NCBI GenBank assembly: GCA_023512835.1
Contig: CM042087.1
Span: 51,826,265-51,890,264, forward strand
Source of the DNA: Taxillus chinensis
Taxonomy: Eukaryota; Streptophyta; Magnoliopsida; Santalales; Loranthaceae
Length of the DNA stretch: 64,000 nt
Direction of reading: 5' to 3'
Part shown: one piece after another, positions 1 through 12,196 of the stretch
How positions within the stretch are numbered: the stretch's first letter is position 1
How the letters are laid out: every line of letters starts with the position of its first letter
Position numbers and translations under genes: made by a program
Notes under the pieces: generated by a model
Seen by the model: only the letters and a program-made list of their open reading frames with translations
Told to the model about the DNA's origin: nothing
Database searches by the model: none

Positions 1-613
1 GTCTCACTGCCAGACAATGTGGGTCCACCCCGAGCGAGACACGGCAGATGGTGTCGAACGCCAGCATCTTCAAGACCTGCTGCATGTCGACAACGTCTCC
101 GCTGTCGGCTGCCGACTCTAGCAGCGGAATCAGGCGACAAGCCATCTCGGCCCGGAGCGTGCGGGCCATGAAGTCGCGGAGCGCCCGAGCAGAGAACTCG
201 TGGCTGACGAGCTTGCGCTGGTGGCGCCAGACGTGGCCGTCCGCGTTGAAGATGCCGCAGCCAAGGAGATCGCCGAGGAGGTCGGTGAATGGTCGGCCCT
301 TAGGGAAGTTGGGGAAGTTGGCACGGAGGATGTGCTCGACGTTGGCAGGGTTGGCGGTGACGATGGTGCGGCGGCCTCCGAGTCGACTCACCGAGATGGT
401 CTGAGTTGGCGACTCGGAAAGGAGATGGGTATACCAGTCAAGGAGGCGGGGACGGTTTCTGTAGAAGGATATGAGACAGCCTATCAATGGGTAGGAAGGA
501 GGACCGTAGTACTTGTGTTTCGGAGCAATCAGTTTCAGAAGTGAGTGAAGGAGAGAAACGAGTAGAGAGAGGCCGATCAGAACGAGCACTACAATAGACA
601 TTGCGATTGCCAT
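1..613 (-). CDS. CYP94-type cytochrome P450, N-terminal part (runs off window)
   Basis: Open minus-strand frame of 204 codons with no stop, continuing past base 1. An N-terminal membrane anchor (residues about 6-29, rich in V/L/I) is followed by the proline-rich hinge YYGPPSYPLIG (35-45), the segment NFPKGRPFTDLLGDLLG (102-118) and the helix-C motif WRHQRK (129-134) that contacts the heme. This segment is typical of the plant CYP94 family (CYP86 clan), ER-bound fatty-acid or jasmonoyl-isoleucine omega-hydroxylases; the subfamily and substrate cannot be decided from this part. The heme-binding Cys loop would lie outside the window. Start: ATG at 613 is preceded in frame by TAA; a second in-frame ATG at 601 is possible. 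No intron is seen so far. It is GC-rich compared with its surroundings and the only gene here that looks functional. Confidence 0.9.
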   Translation of the reverse strand, partial: MAIAMSIVVLVLIGLSLLVSLLHSLLKLIAPKHKYYGPPSYPLIGCLISFYRNRPRLLDWYTHLLSESPTQTISVSRLGGRRTIVTANPANVEHILRANFPNFPKGRPFTDLLGDLLGCGIFNADGHVWRHQRKLVSHEFSARALRDFMARTLRAEMACRLIPLLESAADSGDVVDMQQVLKMLAFDTICRVSLGVDPHCLAVR

Positions 614-730
614 ATTGCCAATGGTCGTCAAGGTTTATATATATACGTATACACACACGCGGGGTCATTCAATGTATTACTTAATTTGTTTACGGTTTCT
701 TTTTTTGGGAGCCGTTTGGGTGTGGATGGA
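614..730 (-). promoter_or_regulatory. Short upstream region of the P450 gene
   Basis: This is the only DNA between the P450 start codon and the candidate MITE. It holds an alternating purine-pyrimidine run (TATATATATACG around 634-646, then an AC run to 659). The TATA-like run is only about 21-31 bp from the ATG, too close to be a normal TATA box for that start. The true promoter may lie within or beyond the MITE. No other element is recognised. Confidence 0.3.
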
Positions 731-1286
731 TTACGGGTGAGCATCGGTTGATCGATTTGTATATAATTTTTAAATTAAACCAACGACATTCGATTTGTAA
801 ATAATTAAAACCAAAATCAACCAATAAATATTAAAAACTATCGGTTTTGGTTCGGTTCGGTGCATAAAAATTCGGTTCGGTTCATCGATTTGAATCAATT
901 TTTGAATTTTAACATCAAATAAAAAAATACATTCATTTTAATTCTTAAACATTATCACTAATTGGCTAAGTTTACGACTCTATGAGTAGATTCAACAGAG
1001 ATAAGTGGAAATTAAGAAGTGAGAATGTCAACCTTAGACCTTTTACTTTGAGAAAGCGCAAAACTAAGAGATCATAAGAATTGAGAAGCGAAAAATGCCG
1101 AGCGTCTTGAAGTGATAACGTCTGTTGGTCGGTTCGGTTAACCAAATCCCCAAAACCGTAAACCAAACGAATAGCATCGGTTTATTAAAAATAAAAATCA
1201 AATAAATTAATATAATTTTAAAATTAATTTTTTTAAAACTAAACGGTTTGATTCGTTCATCGATTTTGTTCATGATCACCCGTAGT
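731..1286. mobile_element. Candidate MITE (terminal inverted repeats TACGGGTGA)
   Basis: The left end TTACGGGTGAGCATCGG and the right end (reverse complement ACTACGGGTGATCATG) form imperfect terminal inverted repeats. The flanks 726-730 and 1287-1291 are both ATGGA, a possible target duplication; a longer imperfect one could also be drawn. The interior is AT-rich, has no coding capacity, and carries repeated TTCGGTTCGGTT motifs near both ends in opposite orientation. The layout suggests a small non-autonomous DNA transposon of hAT type, but the superfamily is uncertain. Confidence 0.5.
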
Positions 1287-1869
1287 ATGGACCAAACAAA
1301 ATTACGTGGGGTCCGACGAGCAGGAATTCGGGTGCGACTCGAAAATCTCAATTAATTCTTTATAGTGATGAAACAGTAGCTATTCGGATCCACGAATATG
1401 TGTTGTAGGCCACTCTTTCGAAAAGCTGCGGGCTAAATTCACGGGCACGGCAGGTGCCGACATGGGTAACTGAAGCTGTCTTCGGCTCGTGGGGACCGCG
1501 TAAACATTTTTTTAAAGGATGCTCTGCAATAATTGCAAGTGTAGAGAGAGAAAAAGACCACTTTTGCCATGTGTGTTGTCCGCAAGAGGACGTGGGTAAA
1601 TAAATGAAGTGGCAAGGACAAACTAGCGGTGTAATTCCGACTCTAAGAAGCTCCATCCAGTTCCGTGTGTAATTCGACCCAAAGTAATTTTGAATTTATG
1701 GGGCAAAAAAGAATTTTTGAGGATAAAAATGAAAGCTAATGTAATTTTTCGGGACAACCAAAAGAATAAAATGAAAATAAAATATCAATTTTATTGCTAA
1801 AAAAACATGATATGAGTGATATTTATTTTAAAAAAGGGATTAAATGGTGAATCTAAACATGAACCTTTG
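1287..1869. other. Intergenic spacer, no gene seen
   Basis: Short reading frames on the minus strand show no recognisable motif. A GA-rich tract lies near 1540-1556. The DNA becomes AT-rich from about 1680 and contains no match to the 3' LTR of the copia element that follows, so the expected 5' LTR of that element is absent. Confidence 0.4.
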
Positions 1870-1889
1870 GTTAATGATTTGAAAACTGA

Positions 1890-2520
1890 AAATGATGCTT
1901 ATAATAGGTGAATTGCATCCAATGATACATGCGTTATTACATGTTGGCATCCATATCCAATGTGTTACAACAACAACATTAAGGGATGCAAAGTACCAAA
2001 GATATCATGGATTATTTAAGAGCCATGTTTGGGGAGATCTCAATTCATGCGCGGTTTAAAGACGTAAGAGTTATTATAAATAGTCGCATGAAATTGGAAA
2101 CTCCTAGCAGGAATCATCTCTTAGAGATCACGACTCATTTTAATGAGGCTGAGATCCATGGAACTAGTATAGATCGACAAACTCAAGTTGGTGTGATACT
2201 AGAGATACTCTCTAATAACTTCATTTCTTTTAAGACAAATTATGTCTTGAATAAAATGGATCTGAACCTCACCACTCTTATGACTGAATTGCAAACCTAT
2301 AAGAGAATGATTAAGTCTAAGAAAGATGAGGTGAACATGATTGTTTTTGGTTCTTCCTTTAAGAAGAAGAAGAAGCTAAGTGACAAGTAGAAGACATCTC
2401 TAAAAGCCAAGACAAAGGTGAACAGGAAAAAGAAAACTCCTAAAGCTGGAAAGTGTTTCCGTTGCAACAAAGATGGGCACTAGAAGAGGAACTGTAAAGA
2501 GTACCTCCAAATAATAAAGC
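1890..2520 (+). pseudogene. copia gag remnant with zinc knuckle
   Basis: The UBN2-type copia gag core is readable, first in a shifted frame (MLASISNVLQQQ near 1935-1975) and then in the longest open piece 1986-2390 (DIMDYLRAMFGEIS, then a Lys-rich tail). A CCHC zinc knuckle, CFRCNKDGH-stop-KRNC, lies at 2454-2495; a TAG replaces the residue after the His. Gag would form the particle and bind element RNA. The N-terminal part is missing, at least one frameshift is present and no product is expected. Confidence 0.75.
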
Positions 2521-2521
2521 C

Positions 2522-3610
2522 AAAGGAAGGTATTGTACTTGTCATTGAAACTGGTTTAGTGGAAAAATCAAATAATCTTTGGATTATAGAATATGGTGCC
2601 ACTAACAATGTTCGCACTTCTTTGCAAGGACTTTAGGTCCAAAGGTAGCTTATGGAAGGGAATTTACTTTCAAAGTTGGCACTGCAGATTCAATTATAGC
2701 AATGGCAGTGGAAGTGCTAAAGTTATTTTAGAAATAAATTTATGGCACATGAGACTTTGTCATATTTACCAAACTTGGATTTAATGGTTAGTAAAGGATG
2801 GACTTTTAAATGGTTTAGAGGTTACTCCTTTACCTACCTATGAATCATGTTTGGATGGTAAAATAACCAAGAGGTCTTTTCCTTCGAAAGGACATCGTGT
2901 TAATGATATCCTAGAGTTAGTACATACAAATGTTTGTGGACCATTTAATGTACAAGCAAGAGGAGGTTATGAGTATTTTATCACTTTCATTGATGATTTC
3001 TCTACATATAGATATGTTTACCTAATATATTGAAGTCAAAGATTTTTGAAAAGTTCAAAGAATTTCGGACTAAGACGAAAAAACAATTAGGTAAACCTAT
3101 CAAAATGCTTCAATTGGATCGAGGTGGAGAATACTTGGATAATAAGTTCAGGTCATATCTAATTGATAATGGGATATTGTCTCAACTCTTTGCACCTAGC
3201 ACACTACAACAAAATAGTGTTATAGAGAAAAGGAATAGAACAATGTTAACATGATGATATCAATTTTAACTAGTTTATCATTGCCCAAATCATTTTGCTG
3301 GTATGCACTACAAATGTCTGTTTATTTGATAAACAGGGTTCCTTTTAAATCCATACCTAAGACACCGTTTGAATTATGGGCAAGCCATAAACCGAGTTTA
3401 AGTCATATCTGAATTTGGAGGTGTAGGGCTCATGTAAAAAGGGCTAAGGTGGATAAGTTGGATGCACGTACTAAGTTGTGTATTTTTGTAGGATATCCCA
3501 AACAAATGAAAGGTGGTTTATTTTATAGTCGGAAAGATAACAAAGTATTTTTATCAACAAATGCTAAATATCTTTAAAATGACCGTATTAAAAGTCACAA
3601 ATCAGACCAT
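2522..3610 (+). pseudogene. copia protease and integrase remnant
   Basis: The usual protease active-site stretch (W-hydrophobic-D-S/T-G-A) reads LWIIEYGATNNV near 2577-2610, so the catalytic Asp is lost. A GAG-pre-integrase segment with LWHMRLCHI follows near 2740. The integrase core reads VHTNVCGPFNVQARGGYEYF and FIDDFSTYRYVYL (about 2920-3030), then LQLDRGGEYLDNKF (3105-3150), with Asp residues of the DDE triad visible; a further piece with PKTPFELWASHKPS and FVGYP runs to about 3600. Stops and a frameshift near 3030 split the domain. Confidence 0.75.
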
Positions 3611-3839
3611 CAAATAGAGTTGGATAAATACTAGCTAATGAGATCAGTGACCCAACTCAGGATCAACATGATGACATCATCATTGATTAACTAATCATAA
3701 GGAATGAGACAACACCATTGGAACAACATCTAATTACTTTGCATTGTAGTGGGAGGGTTATTAGACAACCAGACCATTACATGGGAGTTGGAGATGCTTT
3801 GGTAGCTATTTCTAATGATCATAAAGATGATCCCTTGAC

Positions 3840-4680
3840 CTTAAGTGTTGCAATAAATGATGTAAAATCCAAAATATGGCAACAATAAAAGGATGCTAAA
3901 ATCAATTCCATGTATTCAAACCAAGTTTGGGAACTCATGGATTTTCCCAAAGGAGTGAACCCAATTGGATGCGAATAGATTTATAAAAGGAAAAGAGACA
4001 CAGATGGAAAAGTAAAGACTTTTAAAGATAGGCTGGTAGCTAAGGGCTACACTCAGAAAGAAGATATTCATAATGAGGAAACCTTCTCTCTGGTGGCTAT
4101 TCTTAAATCCATTCGTATCCTCTTGTTTATAGTCGCACATCTCGATTATGAGATTCGACAAATGAACGTGAAAATGGTATTCTTGAATGACCATTTAGAG
4201 GAGAGTATCTATATGATATATAACCTAAAGGATTCATTGATAGAGGGCAATAGCATAAAGTATGCAAGTTGCAGAGATTCATTTATGAACTCAAGCAAGC
4301 CTTTAGGTCTTTGAACATTAGATTTGACGAGATAGTCAAATCATTTGATTTCAAGCAGAGCATAGACAAGTCATATGTCTATAGCAAGATAAAGGATGAA
4401 AAGATGGTCTTCCTAATCCTTTATGTTGATGATATTCTTATCATTGGGAATCATATAGTATCATTTGAATTGGTTAAGTAGTGGTTGACTAAACAATTCC
4501 AGATGAAAGATATGGGAGAAGCAAGCTATGTTCTTGGAATCCATATATACCGTGATAGGAAGAACAAGATGCTCGCATTATCCTAAGCCTTGTACATAGA
4601 TAAAATACTTGAGAAGTATTGTATGCAAAATTCCAAAAAGGGTCAACAACCCATGAGAAATGGAATTTCATTGTCTAAGA
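3840..4680 (+). pseudogene. copia reverse transcriptase remnant
   Basis: Recognisable pieces are KTFKDRLVAKGYTQKE (about 4015-4065), the finger/palm segment FIYELKQAFRSLN (4275-4315), and the catalytic motif LYVDDILIIGN with YVDD at 4422-4433. The order and spacing fit copia reverse transcriptases. Several stops (for example the TAG in place of a residue near 3976, and near 4480) and frameshifts disable it. Confidence 0.8.
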
Positions 4681-5410
4681 AAATGTTTCCTAAGACATAA
4701 GCAGAAATTGATAGCATACGAAAGATACACTATGCTTCGGCAGTTAGTAGTCTAATGTATGCTATGTTATGTACGAGACTGGATATTTGTTATGCGGTGG
4801 GAATTGTTAATAGATATTGATCAAATCTGGGGTTGATACATTGTGAATTAGTTAAACATATTCTTAAGTATCTTTGGAGAACTACGAATTACATGTTTGT
4901 GTATTCAGGCTTAGATTTGACGCCTGGTGGGACATACCGATTCTAATTTTCAATCAAATCCAGATTCGAGGAAGTCGGCCTTTGGCTTATTGTTTACATT
5001 GAATGGTAGAGCTATAGTTTAGAGGAGTGTGAAATAATCTTGTGTTTCTGACTCTATCATGGAAGCCGAATTTGTGGCAGCTTCGGAAGCTATCAAAGAG
5101 GCTATATGGCTTCGTAACTTGTTGATAGATTTAGAAGTTATCCCTAACCTTGAGTGACCCATGACCATTTATTGTGAAAATAGTAGTGCGGTTGCAAATA
5201 GCAAGGAACCAAGAAGCCATCAAAGGGGAGAGCACAATCAATGGAAGTTTCACCCTCATTAGAGACATTGTGGAGCGTGGTGACATGTCAGTATGCCAGA
5301 TAGCATCGGAGGACAACCCAGCTGATCCTTGTACAAAGACTCTTCCTTCTAGAGTTTTTGATGGACACCTTGAGAGGTTGGGAATTCGGGATATGACACG
5401 GTTACTTTAA
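4681..5410 (+). pseudogene. copia RNase H remnant
   Basis: The RNase H block near 5050-5135 reads DSIMEAEFVAASEAIKEAIW and is followed by the copia C-terminal signature with CQIASEDNPADPCTKTLPSR (about 5290-5350) and HLERLGIRDM, ending at TAA 5408-5410. This is the usual end of a copia polyprotein. The segment between about 4680 and 5050 is broken by several stops. Confidence 0.75.
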
Positions 5411-5413
5411 TGC

Positions 5414-5424
5414 AAATAGGAGAT
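5414..5424 (+). promoter_or_regulatory. copia polypurine tract
   Basis: AAATAGGAGAT directly precedes TGTGGGATAG, four bases after the pol stop codon. This matches the usual copia arrangement of a purine run followed by an LTR that starts with TG. Confidence 0.5.
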
Positions 5425-7125
5425 TGTGGGATAGTGCTATATAAAGCAAAGGGTAATCCTAATTATGTAAAGACCTTTTTCTGATTAATTAAAATATATT
5501 TTGTTAAAGTATTTATCAGATTGCATTCTTGTGTGGCTGTGCATCATAACATCTTTTTACTTATTAAACTTTATTATTGGGTATGTGTGAAACACAAACA
5601 ATAGATTCACTAATTAGACTAAGCATAAAATTGGTTCACAATCAGTGAATGGAGTTTGGGATGCTCTATTCTGATAAGATTGTGGTACATACTATTTCCA
5701 TAGTAGGAGTGATGTAATCTAAGATCATTGTAAAGAGTTTATAAAGAGAACACCAATATATATTTATACATATGAATAGGACCATGATATAATAAAATTT
5801 TCAACTAATCTCCATTACATTATATGAAGAATTTTATCCTATCGTTGGATGACTAATTTATGAATTGATCTTAATACAGACCGTTTGATTAACTCATGTC
5901 TATAATTTATGTCTTTTGACTTATCAATGAGTAAGACGCTTAGTACATCAAATATCTTGATATCTTGGAGATATAATATTATAGATAGTGGGAGCATCAA
6001 CTCATGTACGTGGAATCCACTACTTTACTATCCAAAGAGTAATGATATTCCTATGTTATTTAATCCAGGATTCTTGAGTAAATCAAACGCTTGTAACTAT
6101 ATTGAATATAATTTATTATGAATCCTAATTCATGAATGGATTATGAATAGGTCGCCCATTTGACAATTAATGGTAATACATGGATAAAGATATAATTAAA
6201 GAGGTTGAGCGGAATATATTGATACTTGTCTCTAATCATGGATATCATAGTGAAGTATCATATCACATGACAATCAGTTATATCGATGGACAAATCCTAT
6301 ATTGTGGATTCATGTAATTATATCTGCTTAATCTTAGAGTGCAGTTTTAGTTCCTGATCGTAGCTCGGACTAAAACTAATAAATAATGATTTAATTGATT
6401 AATAAAATTAATTAATTAATTAAATATTATTTATTGGAGCTTCAATTATGTAGGTCTATTTGTTCCTTTTGTTAGCACTGTTTATTTTTATATGGAGTAC
6501 TGGATCATTGTGAGATAATTTTCTAGCTATGTTTAAGGGCTAATGATTTAACATGTGTCAATATATATATTTAAGTATTAAATATTCATTATATGGTTAT
6601 TTATTTAATATGATTAAATGAATAATTATATTATTTAAAAAGTTTAAATAATTATGAATATTATATATTATTATTATTTAACTAAAGGAGCATATGTGTA
6701 ATAACATAGGGGTAACCCTAGATCTATAAATAAATTCATAGCCTCCTAGGTTAAGTGTGCATGTGAAATCGTTGACAACCAAGAAAGAGAGAGATAAGTG
6801 ATAGCTAACCCTAGCAGAGGTGGTGTTCTTGTTCTTGAATCCAAGGGTGTCACAGTCCTGTATTCCTTGAGAAGGTGAATAGCAGAGACGACTACTTGGT
6901 GATTTAATCCAAGAGGCTATAAGGACGATCAAAGGCTGATCGTGAGTTCGTTCTTGGAGGGAAAAGAATAGAGTTCTTACTTTACTGATCTTCAGGTTGG
7001 GTTTTTCTTTTCGCTCTTTATGGAATTAAATTAATTGATTCATGTTTAGATCTTTGTGTTTGTTTGCTGGAATATAAATTTTAAAATCCATTTTTGTTGT
7101 GGTTAATGTTTACCATATTCCAGCA
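5425..7125 (+). repeat. copia 3' LTR (about 1.7 kb)
   Basis: The start TGTGGGATAG lies after the purine tract and the likely end ATTCCAGCA is at 7117-7125. No second copy exists in the window, so the ends are inferred from TG...CA and context only. The body is AT-rich with no gene; short reading frames near 5909-6121 and 6678-6932 resemble nothing. Confidence 0.5.
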
Positions 7126-7189
7126 ATCCAACCAGAAACCAAATTTCTTTTCCTTTTATTTATATTAACTGTCTTTCTCTTTAATTAAT

Positions 7190-7478
7190 CATAATTAATT
7201 AACCTCTCGGGGTTATAAACTCCAAATTTAGCTCAAATACAGTCTCGAAATGACAAGCACATCACTATCCTAATGTTTTTTAATCCAATTGATCACTCAA
7301 ATGTAAGGTCAACTAAAAAACCCCCAAAAAGTTTACTAATGAGCCGTTTGGGGCCCTGACTTGGAATCGGCCCCAAGTACTATCAAAATATTCACATCGA
7401 TGAACACATTATTATCTAGATGTTTTCAGCCGCCTATAATGGTTATCTCTCAGTTCTACCCAAAGACGGGTCTTTACA
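7190..7478 (-). repeat. Decayed LTR termini (Tekay-like)
   Basis: Two pieces (7195-7290 and 7345-7478) resemble the terminal segment of LTRs A, T1 and F: a G-run, CCCCAAGTACTATCAAAAT, a dyad of ACATC words and the end GACGGGTCTTTACA (compare ACGGGTCCTTACA in the intact LTRs). They read as old fragments of the same broad LTR family in minus orientation. No matching partner or target duplication is found. Confidence 0.45.
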
Positions 7479-8180
7479 GCGGACCCCATCCCGATTGCAG
7501 CAGATCAACACCGCACAAAAAAACACCATTGGCCGCAACGGACCACCCAATAGTTGTGACCAAGACCCCTCCAGCCGTGACACACACGAACTCGGCCGTG
7601 ACCGAGTTCATGAAAAACCCTTCTGAACACTTTGCTCTTTATAAGTCGAGACCGATCCAAATTGGCCATGACCAATCATGTCAACACCCTATTGGCCGTG
7701 ATTGACCAAGAATTGACCGCGGCTGACCTTCGACGAACTGCAATTCTAGCTACTACAACTTATGATTTTTGACATATCATGTCCCAAAATCACCAAAAAA
7801 ATTCCCCAAACACTTCCTAATAGGTTCTAAGTACACTACCATAGCTCAAAACGCATTAGAAACACATAATCTGCAACAAACATGTATATAAGTCATTCCA
7901 CTCATATATATCGCAACTCATGAAAATTAAGGGTTTAATCACTACCAAAGGTTAAAGAATAGATTAAAGGAGGTTTAAAACACGAATTTCTACCTCAATT
8001 ACGGTTGATTTGAGTATGAATCATCCAATTTTCACTTGCCCCTTACTTTCTCTCTCATATTCTTTTATTCTCCTCTTTTTCTCTCTCTAGAAAGTAAGAA
8101 CGAATTTAATTTGGGGATTAGGGTTTTTCTCTTTCCCTTTTATACTTTCTACCAAAAAATACCAAAAAATAATTAAAATA
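7479..8180. other. Spacer or decayed LTR interior, no gene
   Basis: GGCCGTGAC/TTGGCCGTGA words recur between about 7530 and 7720, a weak irregular repeat. A CT-rich stretch (8040-8100) is followed by a TTAGGG-containing segment as in the transcribed part of the LTRs downstream. This suggests an eroded LTR interior, but identity is unproven. Overlapping open frames at 7361-7705 are not supported as genes. Confidence 0.35.
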
Positions 8181-8345
8181 CCTTCCCGGGGCTTCGATTC
8201 CAAATCAGGCCCAAATATTGTTAAAACACTCCGTTTGACAAGTACATTGTTTTACTGATATTAGTTTTCGCAACTACACATCCCATCATAGGGCTATCTC
8301 GTAGAACCTCAAACCCAAACCATTACACCCTAGTTTAGGAGTTAA
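8181..8345 (-). repeat. Third decayed LTR terminal fragment
   Basis: The words CGGGGCTTCGATTCC and GGCCCAAATATTGTTAAAAC resemble the LTR terminal block CTCGAACTCC / GCCCAAGTATAGTCAAAAT of the intact Tekay LTRs. It is another scrap of the same kind as the pieces at 7190-7478. Confidence 0.4.
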
Positions 8346-11119
8346 TCCTCGTTAATCAAGTTCAAGCTTCAATCTAGCAATTGTCTTAGCCGAATTTCAC
8401 CACTTCATTCTATCGTTTATTTCTAGCTCTAGTTTCTTAAGTTTTTCAATTTTTGACCTAAGTTTTCCCATAAATTCATTAGCATCCCTCAAGGTTGCCT
8501 CTATGATTCTTAGTTCCTCTTCTAATCCGGTTTCATCTTGCAAATCTCTAAGGTAAACATATTTCTTATGTAATTTATCAAAAGCATCATGTATATTATT
8601 TTTTCTTGTATAATTTAATGGTCAAATTATATTATATTTTGTGTGGTAAAATGGAGGAAATGATTATTTTTTGTAATTGATGGCTCTTTTGATTTGGGCG
8701 AGAGTCGGGAAACTCCACCATAGTGGACTGTGGAGTATCTTTCAGTTATGGACCCAACAATCCGGCAGGTGGAAAGAAAAGTTGGCCTGGTTGTGATTAT
8801 AGGAGTGATCGGAATAGTGGCGAAGGAATCGAGGCTAAAATAAAAATAAAAATAATACGTAGAATTAATATATTAGATTTAATTGTTTTATAAATTTATT
8901 ATTTTTTATTCATTAATTTGATATACTTGCAGCATTACTCAAAGGAAAATAACTAAAATTATATAAATAATATTAAAACTCTTAATAATGTAATTTATAA
9001 TACCATCCTTAAAGGCTTCGTGTACTAAAGTTGTGACAATATCCTTTGTTTTTAAGGCATCAAAAGTTTCCTTTTGAATGTAAAGTATTAATGAATTATT
9101 CACTTGAAATTTTATCCATCAGATTCTTGGTTAAGTTGTAAATGTCTACGCGTTCGGATAATAATTTTAGAAATGTCTTAAATCTTAATTATAAATATCA
9201 ATGAATTATCATATTTTTACAAAATCTCAATACCTAATTAACGACAAACCCTTAAATTTTCATTAATTCAAAATATCAAATTTTAAAAACAAAGTTTATA
9301 TAAATTTGTACTAACTCTAAACTTCCAAAAATTATAGATCTAAATATTAATACATATTGAGGTTTAAATACATTTTTTTTCACAAATATTTAATTATATC
9401 TCGCACACAAAAAAATTGTTTGATCATTTGACCTAAATTTATAATTATTATAAATAAATTATGTTGAAGACCTTGATTAGGATCTAACAATAATTTAGAG
9501 AAGGATAACTGAATATCTAATTTATAGACCAGGTAATTCAAGTAAGTAATCGAAAAAGCCAAAATATAAAAATAGACCTCTAATTAAGAGTTTATTACTA
9601 ATAAAAAGTTATTAGTCTAATGATTTCGTCACATATACAACAATGTCTATTTATAAGTACACCTAAGAGTTAAGAATTAGAAATATATTACAGTAAATAA
9701 ATTAATGTAAAATATTAAAATAACTCTAATATGAATTAAATAAAGAAAAGTAATTAAAAGGAAAAACTTCTAAACAAAGTAGGTGACTTGACCAGCAAGA
9801 CAAGCTACACGTGAAAAACATGTGGCAAATAGTACTATACGAGCGTAGGCACAATACGAGTATGACACGGGCACGAGCACAATACAATACATATACACTC
9901 AAGAGTAGTGTTACCTTCATACTGGCACTTGATAAAAAATATTTTTGTTATTATATATTTTAGTCAATATTAGGAAAAAATACGGTGTGCATGCCCTCAC
10001 CTCATTTATATACAACCTAACCTCATGACCTATCCTCTTACATCGTCAACCTAATTCCCAAATCTATTACCCATAGCAACTGTTGAATGCTTGAGCCACG
10101 ACAAGTCAAAGTTACACCACCAATCCACCTGACCATAGCTGCCCAAATGCCCCTACCTTCACTTCACCCCTCGCTTCTTCTTTGGCATTGATGTTGTCTC
10201 TTGTCACTCAAGCCATTCGAGCATCTGTGGAGCACTGGGAAGCGTCCATGGCCCCTGCTAGGCTCGAGGCCAACATTCATCGTCGTTAGCTTGTGCAGTC
10301 ATGCCGCCATAGTTTTGACAGAGGCCAATTACACCACCACCTCAGTTGTGTAATATGTTATTCAATAATTCGTAATTGATATAATACTATTCAATAATTT
10401 TAATAAAAATTTAGATAATTAGTGTTTTAATTTAGAAGATTTCAAAATGCATGAATATCTAGTGATATCATATTTAATTTTTGTAATGAATGTTGAACAC
10501 TTTAAAAAATTTGTAGAGCCACCTTTGTGCACATGCACAGGCATGCTTCCCCTATGTTTCATACATGGATACACTGGCTCCTTGTTGAAACTAGTGTAGT
10601 GCAAAGTCTTCATCGAATTGTCAAAAAATATAGTTCCGAAACTATATTGACCATAACTTCCGAAATATGAAACAACACCAGCCTTAGGCTGAATGCTAAA
10701 GGGATTTGAAAATAGTTAAGGATGTGCATAACACAATATAGACATAATAAATAAATTCTTTTGTAACTTCTAATCAAAATTTTTAACTAATAAATAAAAA
10801 AATAACTTTAATCATTCACCTTCGGATTGCCCCATATTTATTTATTTTTAATCATAACAATTCAAGTCCACAAAGACGAAGTCACATGAGGACCAAAGGA
10901 AGTCATAACTCTCCTTTCATTGAGCTATTTTCTTTTAAAGTAGAAAATTTTCTTTTTTGTTTTTAAAGGTAGCCCAATGATACCACTTCCCTCAACCATT
11001 TAGTACATATTCAATTAAAGATGATTTTAAAAACATGAAAATACGCCGATTTTTTTAAAAAATACATTGTAATAAATTAAAAATAATTATATAATGACTC
11101 ATGTTTGGGGTTTTGGGAG
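8346..11119. other. AT-rich intergenic DNA, no gene recognised
   Basis: About 2.8 kb of AT-rich sequence with frequent stops in all frames. Two less AT-rich islands (about 8690-8840 and 9975-10340) have no convincing reading frame or family motif. Nothing resembling an LTR end, TIR or RNA gene was found. Confidence 0.5.
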
Positions 11120-11625
11120 TGTCACGCTCCGAATTTCTCAACGCCGAGAAACCGGTTAGTGATGCTCCATGCCTCACACCCACGAGGACAAGGAATTGGT
11201 GAATGGTTACCTAATAGGACTCCCTCAAGGGTGCTATCCCAACCTGCTACAACCAAATACATGACATGCACAAACCATAAAAAAATAACCACTCCATATA
11301 ATAAAACGGTGTTACGTGATAAATAGAGTCACTAGCTTCAAAACACGCTGTCTCAAACAATTACATGAATCTTAGTCTCAACAAATACAATATCTCAAAT
11401 AAAATATCAAATTAAACGCTCATGCTTCCATTGCGGGAAATCTCCGAACACCTGCTAGGTCCTACCAAAAAAGACATTAAGGGTGAGTGAGCAAACTATA
11501 GCTCAGTAGGGGTTATGCCTCCCTGGACCAACCCAACATCTCCACCATCATATGCTCAGTGTGAATATGTGTAGTGCAGTGTAGTTAAAATAATGGTAAA
11601 CAACACACAAGGGATTCACAGGTTG

Positions 11626-11795
11626 TCCCCTCAATGGAACCTCAATACTCAGGTCCACTCTTGGACTGTCCCCTCAATGGGACCTCAACAACTCAAGTCC
11701 ATCCCAGGACTATTCCCTCAATGGAACCTTAATATCTCATATCCAATCCAGGACTGTCCCCTTAATGGGACCTCATCATCGCATATCCAAACAAA
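11626..11795. repeat. Minisatellite in LTR C, about 44-bp unit x4
   Basis: Four imperfect copies start with TGTCCCCTCAATGGAACCTC or a close variant and end near CCAGGAC. The same unit, also in about four copies, occurs in LTR G at 54402-54573. Confidence 0.75.
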
Positions 11796-12155
11796 ATAGC
11801 AAAATACACAAGCATCTCATGACGCATCACTATTCAAGAAAAACAATTCTCACGCATACATTCAATACACAATGCATCTCAATATACTCCAGCAACATCT
11901 CTATTTTATATGTCACGAAGATCACAACACAATATGCACATACACATTAACGTATTTCAATACGTCGAAGTCACATATCACAACACAATTTCTCCCAACC
12001 CATTATACCAAAATAGAGTTTAAAATATCAATATCTTGATTTTTGCTTCCTCAACCATTGAAACAGACTTAAGAGGATAGAACCACCTACCTCTGACGGA
12101 AAACGAATTGAAAGGCTTTGACGGCACGTTCTTAACCCCAAGGACTTCCTGCACC

Positions 12156-12158
12156 TCT

Positions 12159-12194
<36 letters not shown>

Positions 12195-12196
12195 AA
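12156..12196. repeat. (CT)n microsatellite
   Basis: Two CT runs separated by a CC. It corresponds to the GA tract found in the same relative place of the other LTRs. Arg/Glu-rich frames across it are artefacts. Confidence 0.85.

Larger units (their letters stand above)
1870..7125 (+). mobile_element. Ty1-copia retrotransposon, 5'-truncated and decayed
   Basis: Gag, protease, integrase, reverse transcriptase and RNase H follow one another on the plus strand in Ty1-copia order, then a polypurine tract and a long 3' LTR. The 5' LTR, primer-binding site and gag N-terminus are missing. The frame is broken many times by stops and shifts, so the copy is dead and old. The left limit is approximate, since gag similarity fades near 1870. 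Known of the superfamily: integrase precedes reverse transcriptase, as here. Confidence 0.85.

Noticed and set aside
634..646. TATA box of the P450 gene
   Set aside because: It is too close to the start codons at 613 and 601 to place transcription upstream of them.
1670..1869. 5' LTR of the copia element
   Set aside because: No similarity to 5425-7125 and no primer-binding site such as TGGTATCAGAGC before gag.
7361..7705. 114-residue frame
   Set aside because: Overlaps LTR terminal similarity and an irregular GGCCGTGAC repeat; no conserved domain.
9975..10340. Possible exon in a less AT-rich island
   Set aside because: All frames contain stops at normal spacing and no family motif or splice pattern could be recognised.
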